This document shows positions 1 through 11,800 of a stretch of 64,000 nucleotides of DNA, in pieces. Origin of the DNA: Ostrinia nubilalis. Taxonomy: Eukaryota; Arthropoda; Insecta; Lepidoptera; Crambidae. The first letter of the stretch is position 1; each line of letters opens with the position of its first letter. Below the pieces are notes generated by a model. That model worked only from the letters and a program-made list of their open reading frames with translations, did no database searches and was not told the DNA's origin. The position numbers and the translations under genes were made by a program. The DNA is taken from contig NC_087105.1 in the NCBI RefSeq assembly GCF_963855985.1, forward strand, positions 8,868,501 to 8,932,500. Direction: 5' to 3'.

Positions 1-2127
1 CATTGAATATCAGACCCAAGCTCGAGAGATGTCGACTGATGAAGTCTACGCTCCGCCCAGCGCCCATCCAACTCCAAAACCCCGAAAGCTTTCAGCTCGA
101 GTTGCAAAATCGTTTCGAATGCCTAGGAGACTGCGAAAATGTGGACAAATACAATGACAGGTTCGTGGAAATTGTCCAAACGACTGGGTCTAAGTTCTTT
201 AAAACCCGTCGTTCAAAAGGAACCAAAAAGATCTCTGACCTCACCAATCAACTCATGGAAGAGAGACGGAACTTGGTTCTGCAGTCCTCTGAAGATGCTG
301 CTCAGTATCGGCGCCTTAACAGACAGATCTCCAAGTCTTTGACTCGCGACCTACGCCAATTTAATACAGACCGTATTAAAGAGGCGATTGAGCGAAACAA
401 GGGCTCTAAAGTGTTCGCAAGAGATCTGTCTGTTGGCCAAAGTCAACTGACCAAGCTGAAGACAGAGGATGGCAGAGCCATTTCGTCGGGGCCGGAGATA
501 TTGGAAGAGGTCGAGAAGTTCTACGGACAATTATACACGAGTGTACGTGCACCTGTCACAAATCTAGCCGAAGACCCAAGAGCTAGACTGACCCGACACT
601 ATACCGAAGATATCCCGGACGTCAGTCTGTACGAGATTAGAATGGCTCTCAAACAGCTGAAGAACAACAAGGCACCGGGTGATGATGGAATCACGGCTGA
701 GCTTTTGAAGGCAGGCGGAACGCCGGTACTGAGGGCTCTTCAGAAGCTGTTCAATTCCGTCACCCTCGAAGGAAAAACGCCTACGACATGGCACAGAAGT
801 GTGGTGGTACTCTTCTTCAAAAAAGGTGACAAAACCTTATTGAAGAATTATAGACCCATCTCACTTCTGAGCCATGTCTACAAGCTGTTTTCAAGAGTCA
901 TTACGAATCGTCTCGCTCGCAGGCTCGACGACTTCCAGCCTCCCGAACAAGCCGGTTTCCGAAAAGGCTTTAGTACCATAGACCACATACATACGCTAAG
1001 GCAGATTATACAGAAGACCGAGGAGTATAATCAACCACTTTGCCTGGCGTTTGTGGATTATGAGAAAGCCTTCGATTCGGTCGAGACCTGGGCAGTGCTA
1101 CAGTCTCTCCAAAGGTGCCAAATTGACTATCGATATATCGAAGTGTTGAGGGGTTTGTACAAAAACGCCACAATGTCGGTCCGCCTTCAGGATCGGGATT
1201 CGAAACCTATCCAGTTGCAGCGAGGGGTAAGACAGGGAGACGTCATATCTCCAAAACTGTTTACCACCGCCCTGGAAGATGTCTTCAAGCTTCTGGACTG
1301 GAACGGATTTGGCATAAATATCAACGGCGAGTACATCACCCACCTTCGATTCGCGGACGATATCGTAGTCATGGCTGAGACCTTGGAGGATCTAGGCACA
1401 ATGCTCGATGGCCTCAGTAGAGCCTCTCAACAAGTGGGCCTCAGAATGAACATGGACAAGACAAAAATCATGTCTAATGTCCGTGTTGCACCCACTCCTC
1501 TGAAGGTTGGAGACTCTACACTCGAAGTTGTCGACAATTATGTATACCTGGGACAAACAGTCCAGTTAGGTAGGTCCAACTTCGAGAAAGAGGTCAATCG
1601 TCGAATCCAACTCGGATGGGCAGCGTTCGGGAAGCTTCGCCATATACTCATGTCCGAAATACCGCAGTGTCTCAAGACGAAAGTCTTCGAGCAGTGTGTG
1701 TTGCCAGTGTTGACATATGGATCCGAAACGTGGTCGCTTACTATGGGCCTCATAAGAAGGCTCAAGGTCACCCAAAGGGCGATGGAGCGGGCTATGCTCG
1801 GAGTTTCCCTGCGTGATCGAATCAGAAATGAGGAGATCCGTAGGAGAACCAAAGTAACCGACATAGCTCGCAGAATTGCTAAAATCAAGTGGCAGTGGGC
1901 GGGGCACATAGCTCGTAGAGACGATGGCCGTTGGGGCAGGAAAGTTCTCGAGTGGCGACCACGGGCTGGAAAACGTAGCGTGGGCAGGCCTCCTACTAGG
2001 TGGACCGACGATCTGGTAAGGGTCGCGGGAAGAGCCTGGATGCGGGCAGCGCAGGACCGTTCATTGTGGAAAACCTTGGGGGAGGCCTTTGTCCAGCAGT
2101 GGACGTCATTTGGCTGAAACGAACGAA
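1..2127 (+). mobile_element. RTE-type retrotransposon (family A), 3' portion with intact frame
   Basis: This covers the reverse-transcriptase frame and the short 3' end. Family A copies in this window all end with the same WTSFG stop region followed by GGCTGAAAC; other copies lie at about 11835, 29655 and 34240. The insert stops about ten bases from the donor of a duplicated mannosidase exon. The exact 3' boundary and target duplication cannot be set because the 5' end is outside the window. Confidence 0.85.
3..2117 (+). CDS. RTE-clade non-LTR retrotransposon reverse transcriptase (5' part outside window)
   Basis: The frame is open for 704 codons and ends in TGA. It carries the ordered reverse-transcriptase motifs of non-LTR elements: KAPGDDGITAELLK, NYRPISLLSHVYKLFSRVI, QAGFRKG, FVDYEKAFDSVE, GVRQGDVISP and the catalytic FADD at about residues 450-453. 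A basic C-terminal part follows ([17 protein letters not shown], then SVGRPPTRW). No apurinic endonuclease domain is visible; in RTE elements it lies N-terminal, so it is probably cut off by the window edge, and the first methionine shown need not be the true start. The element lies antisense to the mannosidase gene, downstream of its last visible exon. The frame is intact, so the copy is probably young. RTE clade is inferred from motif spacing and the very short 3' UTR. Confidence 0.9.
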   Translation: MNIRPKLERCRLMKSTLRPAPIQLQNPESFQLELQNRFECLGDCENVDKYNDRFVEIVQTTGSKFFKTRRSKGTKKISDLTNQLMEERRNLVLQSSEDAAQYRRLNRQISKSLTRDLRQFNTDRIKEAIERNKGSKVFARDLSVGQSQLTKLKTEDGRAISSGPEILEEVEKFYGQLYTSVRAPVTNLAEDPRARLTRHYTEDIPDVSLYEIRMALKQLKNNKAPGDDGITAELLKAGGTPVLRALQKLFNSVTLEGKTPTTWHRSVVVLFFKKGDKTLLKNYRPISLLSHVYKLFSRVITNRLARRLDDFQPPEQAGFRKGFSTIDHIHTLRQIIQKTEEYNQPLCLAFVDYEKAFDSVETWAVLQSLQRCQIDYRYIEVLRGLYKNATMSVRLQDRDSKPIQLQRGVRQGDVISPKLFTTALEDVFKLLDWNGFGININGEYITHLRFADDIVVMAETLEDLGTMLDGLSRASQQVGLRMNMDKTKIMSNVRVAPTPLKVGDSTLEVVDNYVYLGQTVQLGRSNFEKEVNRRIQLGWAAFGKLRHILMSEIPQCLKTKVFEQCVLPVLTYGSETWSLTMGLIRRLKVTQRAMERAMLGVSLRDRIRNEEIRRRTKVTDIARRIAKIKWQWAGHIARRDDGRWGRKVLEWRPRAGKRSVGRPPTRWTDDLVRVAGRAWMRAAQDRSLWKTLGEAFVQQWTSFG

Positions 2128-2639
2128 GTCAACTTACCGAAAGCACTATTTCTGCAGCCCATAAGCCCGGCGTACAACGTTTCTCGTTGTATGTTGTTGT
2201 TTCGGTTGATCTCGGAGAAGGCGTCCATCATAATCTGCTCTATCTGAACGAAATAACAGTTATTTCCACTCACCGCAAGGACTATTTCTGCAGCCTTCGG
2301 TCCCAAGAGTCCGGTGTACAGAGAAGGCATCAATCTTGACTGGCTATCTAAATCTGTTGTAACTGGACGAAATATCTTGTAGTAGTCAACTTACCGAAAG
2401 CACTATTTCTGCAGCCCATAAGCCCGGCGTACAACGTTTCTCGTTGTATGTTGTTGTTTCGGTTGATCTCGGAGAAGGCGTCCATCATAATCTGCTCTAC
2501 CTGAACGAAATAACAGTTATTTCCACTCACCGCAAGGACAATTTCAGCGGCCCACGGTCCTACAAGCCCGGCGTATAACGTAGCCTTGTACATGCCTTCA
2601 GTGACCACTATCTCAGGGAAAGCGTCGGTCCTGACTAGC
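2128..2639 (-). repeat. Two 256-bp tandem units holding altered copies of mannosidase exon 14
   Basis: Positions 2128-2383 and 2384-2639 are two copies of one unit. Each holds two exon-14-like segments: one ending with EIVLA-type sequence and donor GTGAGT (ends about 2531 and 2276), and one of 106 nt (2395-2500 and 2138-2243). The latter reads QIMMDAFSEINRNNNIQRET then LYAGLMGCRNSAF, with acceptor CGTTCAG and donor GTAAGT. The 106-nt segments start in phase 0 and end in phase 1, so one could follow exon 14 but would shift the downstream phase. Function unknown. Confidence 0.8.
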
Positions 2640-2680
2640 TAGCTAGACGAAACAAACAACAGTTACATATTTCCACTCAC

Positions 2681-2858
2681 CGCAAGGACTATTTCTGCAG
2701 CCTTCGGTCCTACGAGCCCAGCGTATAAAGTGGCCTTGTACATGCCTTCAGTGACCACGATCTCGGGGTATGCGTCGGTCTTGACGGGCTGCGCGGGTCC
2801 GGACGGAATGAACAAGTACGCACCGCTGTTGTTGTCTTGAGCCTTTTGCGAGTCGTAT
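2681..2858 (-). CDS. alpha-Man-II: alpha-mannosidase II exon 14 (last recognisable exon)
   Basis: The exon encodes [20 protein letters not shown], then [20 protein letters not shown] and AAEIVLA, the conserved SGAYLF region of the family. It starts in phase 2 after TTCCAG and ends in phase 0 at GTGAGT. Four altered copies of its 3' part follow. Confidence 0.9.
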
Positions 2859-5800
2859 CTGGAATATAAAATTGTTTATTTATTTCCTTAGGAAACCAAT
2901 AGCGTTTTAAAGAATTTTTTTTAGTGTACATTTTTAAAAGTATGGACAATTACAGCTTGTTTTCCATAAGTGGAAGAAATACTACCTATAAACCATTCCA
3001 TCGTTTTAGCTAAATGACATCCACAGCTGGACAAAGGCTCCCATAACGCATATAAATCAATTGTACTAACTGGTGAGCTATGATTTTGTAATTTCACTAT
3101 TCATAAATGTGCCTTAGCTAGCACGGTCATCCAAAGATTCAAAGAAAAAACAATCTTCAATCAAAGCAATGTTGGACTAGGTAGTTCCTACAGTTACTCT
3201 AAATGACCTGATTATAATCATAATTAACTGTGCAAACTCATACTTACTGCATAAAGTTCATATGCAGCGGTATAGCGGTGCTTCTGCAGCAAAGATTAAA
3301 CGATCTCATGGTGATTATAATGGACTTTGAACTCTATTACTTACTGCACAAAGTCCATATGCACCGGCATGGTGGTCCCGTCGGGCGAGACGATAGCCTT
3401 GATGAGTCCATTCATAGTGGCGACGACTCTTGTTCCGTTGGTGGCTTGGACTGTGATGTCTTCAGTAAGGCGCGCCGTCGGCTGCTCGATAGGGAACATC
3501 TTGGGCAGATCGACTGTCTATTAATGAACTTTGAACTCTATAACTTACTGCACAAAGTCCATATGCACGGGCATGGTGGTCCCGTCGGGCGAGACGATAG
3601 CCTTGATAAGTCCGTTCATAGTGGCGACGACTCTTGTTCCGTTGGTGGCCTGGACTGTAATGTCTTCGGTAAGGCGCGCCGTCGGCTGCTCGATAGGGAA
3701 CATCTTGGGAAGATCCACAGTCTTGTACCTTTGTAAGTGACCTGATGATGGTGAACTTTGAACTTTATCACTTACTGCACAAAGTCCATATGCACCGGCA
3801 TGGTGGTCCCGTCGGGCGAGACTATTGCCTTGATGAGTCCATTCATAGTGGCAACGACTCTTGTCCCGTTGGTGGCCTGGACTGTAATGTCTTCAGTAAG
3901 GCGCGCCGTCGGCTGCTTGATAGGGAACATCTTGGGCAGATCGACTGTCTATTAATGAACTTTGAACTCTATAACTTACTGCACAAAGTCCATATGCACC
4001 GGCATGGTGGTCCCGTCGGGCGAGACTATTGCCTTGATGAGTCCATTCATAGTGGCGACGACTCTTGTCCCGTTGGTGGCCTGGACTGTAATGTCTTCAG
4101 TAAGGCGCGCCGTCGGCTGCTCGATAGGAAACATCTTTGGCAGATCCACTGTCTATTAATGAACTTTGAACTCTATAACTTACTGCACAAAGTCCATATG
4201 CACGGGCATGGTAGTCCCATCGGGCGAGACGATGGCCTTGATGAGTCCATTCATAGTGGCAACGACTCTTGTGCCGTTGGTGGCCTGGACTGTAATGTCT
4301 TCGGTAAGGCGCGCCGTCGGCTGCTCGATAGGGAACATCTTGGACAGATCTAAAGTCTATTACATCGTTGTAAATGATATTAAACTCTGACAATTACTGC
4401 ACAAAGTCCATATGCACCGGCATGGTGGCCCCATCTGGCGAGACGATAGCCTTGATGAGTCCATTCATAGTCCCGTTGGTGGCCTGGACTGTAATGTCTT
4501 CAGTAAGGCGCGCCGTCGGCTGCTCGATAGGGAACATCTAGGGGAGATCCACAGTCTTGTACCTTTGTAAGTGACCTGATGATGGTGAACTTTGAACTCT
4601 ATCACTTACTGCACAAAGTCCATATGCACGGGCATGGTGGTCCCGTCGGGCGAGACTATTGCCTTGATGAGTCCGTTCATAGTGGCGACGACTCTTGTTC
4701 CGTTGGTGGCTTGGACTGTGATGTCTTCTGTAAGACGCGCGGTTGGCTGCTCGATAGGGAACATCTTGGGTAAGTCCACCGTCCAGTAGTCCGCATTGTA
4801 AACTCGGATACGGGAGTAGGAAGTGTATCTGTTGAGGCACATAACAGAAAAAAGGTGTTACAAGCGCCGTTGGTGTGGAAGCCCATGTTAGCCAGAAATT
4901 ATTTAATAACCAGTTTTTTAATTACATGTAGGTAGACCCATGAAGGTCCCCACTGGCTGAAAAACGGGCTACTTTTCATTTCACAATCTTTGAAATTAAT
5001 TAAATTGTCAGTCAATTGCATTCATCATCTGATTACGTCATTAACCCATTAAACTTATGTCAACTGTGTGCTTAGTGTGAGATTGCATTGAACGTCCTCG
5101 CTAGTGTGTGCGTCAAAAAAATCTATGAAGATTTTAGTTCTTGAAAGTATCTGGTAGGGACTCTGTACAATCTGTCATATATTTAATTAGCTTTCCGCCC
5201 GCGGCCTCGCCCGCGTGGAAATTTGTCTGTCAGAGAAAAACTTTATCGCGCGCGTCCCTGTTTCAAAACCAGGAATAAAAACTATCCTATGTCCTTTCCC
5301 ATGACTCAAACTATCTCTATGCCAAATTTCATCAAAATCGGTTCAGTGGTTTTGGCGTGAAAGAGAGACAGATAGACAGAGTTACTTTCGCATTTATAAC
5401 ATTAGTATAGATGTCATATTTGTACGCAGTCGCTAACAAAGACGTTTGATGTAAACTCACACTAAGCCATCTGTCTAGGGTCCAAGACAAGGCTATTTCT
5501 TACTTATTGATGCTCATGTTGTCTCGCAGCGACACCGTGTAGATGGTGAGCGCTAACGGCTCCACGGTGACGGGGAAGGACAGCTGGAACTTGTTGGCGG
5601 CGAACCCGAGCCGCTTCTCGCCTGCCACGACGGGAGACACCTGGGCCATTATAGGGCTGCCGTCGGGGTCGAACACCTGGAATAGTGTTGAAAATGACTA
5701 GTGGCTGAATTTGACTGACCGTCATTTACGGTCAAATTGGTCAAAAACGGTCAAAAACAAGTCATAAACTGTCAAAAACGGTCTATTTCGGTCAATTTGA

Positions 5801-8800
5801 TTTCAGTAATAGTTAAGTACTTTTCTAAGATTTTTCTTAGATTTTGTGATTGATAAGTTTACAACATCTTAATTGAAATAAAAAAGTGGTTATTATGATT
5901 TATTTATAGTTAAACATTTTACAGTGAGTCCAACTAACTTCTAAATTGAAACATTATCCCCCTTACTAATAAAAAGTTACACGGTTGTTGAACACTGTTT
6001 TAAAATGACATTTCCATACTAAACGTCACTTTAAAACACTGTTCAACGAGCGTGTAAGTTTTATCAGGCCTGTTCATCTTCGCGAGTTTACATCGAAAAC
6101 AAAACACGCACGATGACCCACCTACAGGATACTATTCGACAAGGCCTCACATACGAGCGAACATTGACTCACGCACGCGTATTCTTGTGTATGATGGAAG
6201 ATAATAAAGAAAATGGCGTACTAAATACTGTGCAGTATTTAACTGCCTAAATAATAATAAAAACACAGAATGTACTTTTTTAAGTTGCCTCAAGACACTG
6301 AGAGGTAAATAAGTAGTTAATATTATTCATGATAATTCATGCTAAATCATGTATTTCCTCCGCCATTTTCCGCAGTTTGGCACCTCACGTCACATCATTT
6401 TACCGAAGTCAGCCCTATAGCTTCGGCGCAGTGCCGATCACTGACGTTTGTCAACAAAATGGTTCTTGACTCTTGAGACAGGCTAAATTACACCATATTG
6501 TTAATTAAATGAACATACATTTTTTTAAATACCTTCGCGAAGTAAAACTTCTGTACGTAGTACTTATTATTATTCTGTGGTTTTATTAATAAGGGGGTAT
6601 GTGTTTTGTAATGATTTATTGTGCTCTCTTTCTTTCCCTACACATTTGCCCCGCACCCCGCTCGTGCCCCTCTCACGTCCATTATAGGTGAATGACAATG
6701 TTGCATCGCCGCGCACGTCAACTTTAATGAAAAAATTGCATATAAATTATGGGTACCTAAATAAATAAATTATTCGGTGATAGTACAGTAATATTGAGTC
6801 AAATTGACTGAATTTGACCGTTTTTGACCGGTCATTTATGGTATTTGACCATCGTGACCGGTCAGATTCAGTCAATTTACATCTCTAACCTGGAATCATC
6901 ATCAACAGCCCTTTACAGTCCATTACTGAACTATGAGCCTCCTCTACTATAGTGGAGGGTATTCTTAGCAGGCGGGTTGGAGATCGCAGTTGATAAGATT
7001 GATGTTTCAGCGCTGCTGCACGTTCTCTGTTTGATGTGTAGTCCCTAAGTCGCCTCTTACGACTAGTGGCCCGCCCCTGCTTCCCACGGGTGCTAAGTAT
7101 ACATATAAACCTTCCTCTTGAATCACTCTTATCTATTAAAAAAACCGCATCAAAATCCATTGCGTAGTTTTAAAGATCTAAGCATACATAGGGACAGACA
7201 GCGGAAAGCGACTTTGTTTCATACTATACAATGTAGTGATGCCTCATTGTGGAAACCCTTGAAGAAGTCTTTGTCTAGCAGTACAGGTCTTTTGGCTGAA
7301 ATGGTAATGCTTTAGAATGAGGTCGGTTATATTAGCACCAGGGCAGTGTCTAGGAGGCAATACAGCCATGTATGGAAGCGACTTTAGATACAAACGTGAT
7401 TCTACATTAATAGGCTAGTTTCCTAAAAAAAAATTTTTAGTCCGTCAATTTTAATATAAAAAAATATTGGACACGTATATTTTTAATTGTCAATCAAACA
7501 AATAATTACAAAGTTATAGTGCGTTGAAGTTCCGCGCGACGTCACAAAGTGCGGCACTTTTACGCACTCACTGACGTCACGGGCCTTTTCTTTAGAACTT
7601 TGGCACGCTTTATCTTTTTACATTTTCATTAGTTTTAAAAAGTGAAAAATACGTGTCGAGTAGTTTTTGATTAGCTAACTGACGGACTAATTAAAACTTG
7701 CTTTTTTACCCAGGAAACATCCCTATTGCTAGATATCGTCTACTTCAACTTTCACCGAGGAATGGACACAAATAGAGAGATAGGATCACGTCATCGTCTT
7801 ACTCCTTGGATATCTTGTTACTCACCAGAATATCTTTCTGTCTACCAAATTTCATCTCCATCATCAACGAATTACTGTAAGTAAACAGTTGACAGTACTA
7901 ACCTCAACGTGAGGCGTAGAAACGAAGACAGTCAAGATCTCATGCCTCTTGAAGCTGAGCGCGTTATACAGCACCAGTCTTCTAAAAGGAGACACCACAT
8001 CCAGAGCGATCGTGATCCGCGCCGGAATCTCGTCGTGGCGCCGCCAAATGTTGCCTACGTCGCAAAGGATACTCACCTCAACGTGAGGCGTAGAAACGAA
8101 GACAGTCAAGATCTCATGCCGCTTGAAGCTGAGCGCATTATACAGCACCAGTCTTCTAGAAGGAGACACCACATCCAAAGCGATAGTGATTCGCGCCGGA
8201 ATCTCATCGTGGCGCCGCCAGATGTCGTCGACGTCGAAAAAAATGTCCTCCTGAGTTTGGTCCTGCACTTGAGGCTGTTTTAGCAAGTAGTAAGCTGCCT
8301 GTTGGATCGCCGATTGGGAGTATTTGATGGCAGTTAGCATTCTGAAATGAAAAGGATTTATATTACCTTTATACAGGGTGTTTGGCGCATCGTGTGCCAA
8401 AATGATTTGGCAGATAGAATGGGTCATTTCCTATATTTTCAGCCCCCATAACACGTTCCATGCCAGGCGGCTACTTTTATATTAATTTTTTTAGTAATTT
8501 CACCAAAATACCCAAATCGCATCATTTAATTTCGATTAAAAAAAAAAACTACTAGGCGTAGCCTCAAAGTAAATATTTTGTTTTGACGTGCATTGATGTA
8601 GGGTTGCATCAAATCTAAATTTACTGGCAAATATCATCTAGTTTTTTTTTTAATTCAGCTTTGAAGTTTTCCGAAAAGTTAAAAATGGACTGAACATTTA
8701 AGTTTACATGGCGATAAAAAAAAAAAAAAAGAGATAGCGATCTTCGGATTTTATCAAAACTTCTCTAGTCTATCCCCATTCAAACGGTATACTAATCTTA

Positions 8801-11800
8801 TTTAAATAATAACAATAACTTCACAAATTCCTTAAATTAGTGCATTGACTCTACTCGGACTGATTTGCGAAATGTGTGTTTATAGCCCCTTTTTGTGTGA
8901 ATAGCACGTTATTAAACACATAACAGGTAAAAATTATTTATCTTATGCAATGTAAAAACCTTTTCCTTATCGTTTTTCAATGTGGATTTCTTGAATTTAA
9001 AGACGAAAATAATTATTTTGATCGTTTATTAATTATTACAAATTTAGTTCAAAATGACCGCCTCGGCAACGTATACACTCACGACATCTTCTTCTAATTT
9101 TGACTATTGTCGTATGCAGCCACATTTCTCTTTTTATTACTACAAAGACGTTTTCTACTCGTGGATTAGAAGAGATGGCCCTATACAGTGGCCTGCACAT
9201 TACCCAGACCTAATTCCGTTAGATTTTTACATCTGGGGACGAGCTAAAGAACTGGTGTACGTAACGGATTCAAACAATAGAAGAACTACAACAATGAATA
9301 AAAAACGCCTTTGTAGTAATAAAAAGAGAAATGTGGCTGCATACGACAACAGTCGAAATTAGAAGAAGATGTCGTGAGTGTTTACGTTGCCGAGGCGGTC
9401 ATTTTGAACTAAATTTGTAATAATTAATAAACGATCAAAATAATTATTTTCGTCTTTAAATTCAAGAAATCCACATTGAAAAACGATAAGGAAAAGGTTT
9501 TTACATTGCATAAGATAAATAATTTTTACCTGTTAGGTGTTTAATAACGTGCTATTACACAAAAAGGGGCTATAAACACAAATTTCGCAAATCAGTCCGA
9601 GTAGAGTCAATGCACTAATTTAAGGAATTTGTGAAGTTATTGTTATTATTTAAATAAGATTAGTATACCGTTTGAATGGGGATAGACTAGAGAAGTTTTG
9701 ATAAAATCCGAAGATCGCTATCTCTTTTATTTATTTTTTTATAGCCATGTAAACTTAAATGTTCAGTCCATTTTTAACTTTTCGGAAAACTTCAAAGCTG
9801 AATTAAAAAAAAAACTAGATGATATTTGCCAGTAAATTTAGATTTGATGCAACCCTACATCAATGCACGTCAAAACAAAATATTTACTTTGAGGCTACGC
9901 CTAGTAGTTTTTTTTTAAATCGAAATTAAATGATGCGATTTGGGTATTTTGGTGAAATTACTAAAAAAATTAATATAAAAGTAGCCGCCTGGCATGGAAC
10001 GTGTTATGGGGGCTGAAAATATAGGAAATGACCCATTCTATCCGCCAAATCATTTTGGCACACGATGCGCCAAACACCCTGTATAACCTAAAATAGTACA
10101 AAAGTGTCATAAAAATCGGTGGTTAAGTGCAGCTAATAAGAAACTGAACCAAATATTAGGAATCTCAAGGGTAAGTTGATTTAGTTAAGAAAATTGCGCT
10201 CTCTGAAACTCTCAGCTTGACCCTTGATAATGGGAATTGACATGTATAATAAACTCTAAATAAGTGCACTAGTGGTCAAAATTAAATAAAATATTTTTGA
10301 TTTTAATTTTGAAATATTTATTCTTTATGTATGTGACGTGATGTGTATTTTTATGTACGACTAGCCGCCACGCAACGTTTTACTTTCTAGATGCACACTA
10401 TAAGCGGTTTCGCACCAAGACTAATCCGAATCCGTCAAAATACGAATCAAGATACTAACTAGAGAAGTCGGATGACGGAAATCCGATCTAGTACGAAAAC
10501 GTACTATTCCGGACTACTACGGATATTTACGCGGATTCGAACAGAGTACGAAACCACTCTGAGTGTTGAGGGCTCACTTCTTGGCGTAGTCCTCGCGTAC
10601 TTCATCCCGGGAGGTGCCGGTGACGCCGTCGTGGTGCTGGAAGAGTGCGAGCGCGCGCCTGGCTTGTTCCACGCGATCCCGCAGTTGTAGAGACATGATG
10701 TACGTCACCGAAGCGCTCGCTGTGGCTTGCGCTGTGATTGTTTCTGCTGCCCTGGTGGGTAGAAAGAAAGATTACTAAGTATAGTTTTAGACAAGCTGCT
10801 TAGAATAAGAATTGAGTGAAAATGACGAGTTTTTACTAGCGCGTTTCGAAGCGTGCCATCGTGAGGTACTAAAGAACTTTTTGTATGGTCGCGTCTCAAA
10901 TAAGTGTGGGAACCAATGTATTAGAGGTTCATATATTTGATCCATATGCACGAGCGACAAAACGCGCGACTGCCAGACATCTGGACCAGCTCTTAGGCTT
11001 GTTTTCGTTTTATGCTGATGTCGATCGTATGCTGAAGTCCGTGTTGCACATTGCAACGTAGTGTATTAGTAAAAAAGTGGTGTCCCTATGTTAGTAATAA
11101 ACTTAGATTTGACCAAGATATGAAATTATAGACTCATCAGTCAAGGTTTTAGCAGGCTAAAGATAAGATCTTCTTAAAAATGGTCAAATTTTAACCATAG
11201 GTGATGCAATTTGGCAATCCTGAGTCAAATAACTCAGAGAAAATGATAATTTATCTCCTGCACTGAAGCTAACGTCAAACGAAAGCGCATTTATAATAAT
11301 TGCAAGATTTCAGAAACATAGTTACCTCACATAGGCTAGTAGAACTCTATCCATGTTCTTATAGAACGGCCTGGACGTGTAATACCCGCTCCAGTAGTGC
11401 TGGTTTCTGTCCGCATACGTGAAGAAGTCTCCGGAAAGGACCGGGAAGTCCGACATCTTGATCTCGTCGTGGACCGCTTTGAAGTAGTCGTGGAGGGTGC
11501 CGAATTGGACCTGTCCACGAAATATATTCCAGCATAAATGCAATGGTTATTGCTGCACACGCTTTAATGGCTTCATGTCAATAATTGGCGCGTTTCCTGG
11601 GTAAAAAAGCAAGAGTTTTAATTAGTCCGTCAGTAAGCTTATCAAAAACTACTCGACAGGTATTTTTCACTTTTTAAAACGAATGAAAATGTAAAAAGAT
11701 AAGCCGTGCCAAAGTTCTAGAGAAAAGGCTCGTGACGTCAGTGAGTGCGTAAAAGTGCAGCACTTTGTGACGTCGCGCGGAACTTCAATGCACTATAACT

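Noticed and set aside
3230..4390. Plus-strand open frames of 65-202 codons, repeated
   Set aside because: They are the reverse strand of the exon-13 array; length and repetition come from the conserved minus-strand coding copies.
7909..8283. Plus-strand 124-codon frame
   Set aside because: Complement of exon 11 and its duplicate; no independent evidence.
9054..9362. 102-codon frame as a gene
   Set aside because: It spans arm, loop and arm of the foldback element; only the middle recalls a transposase.
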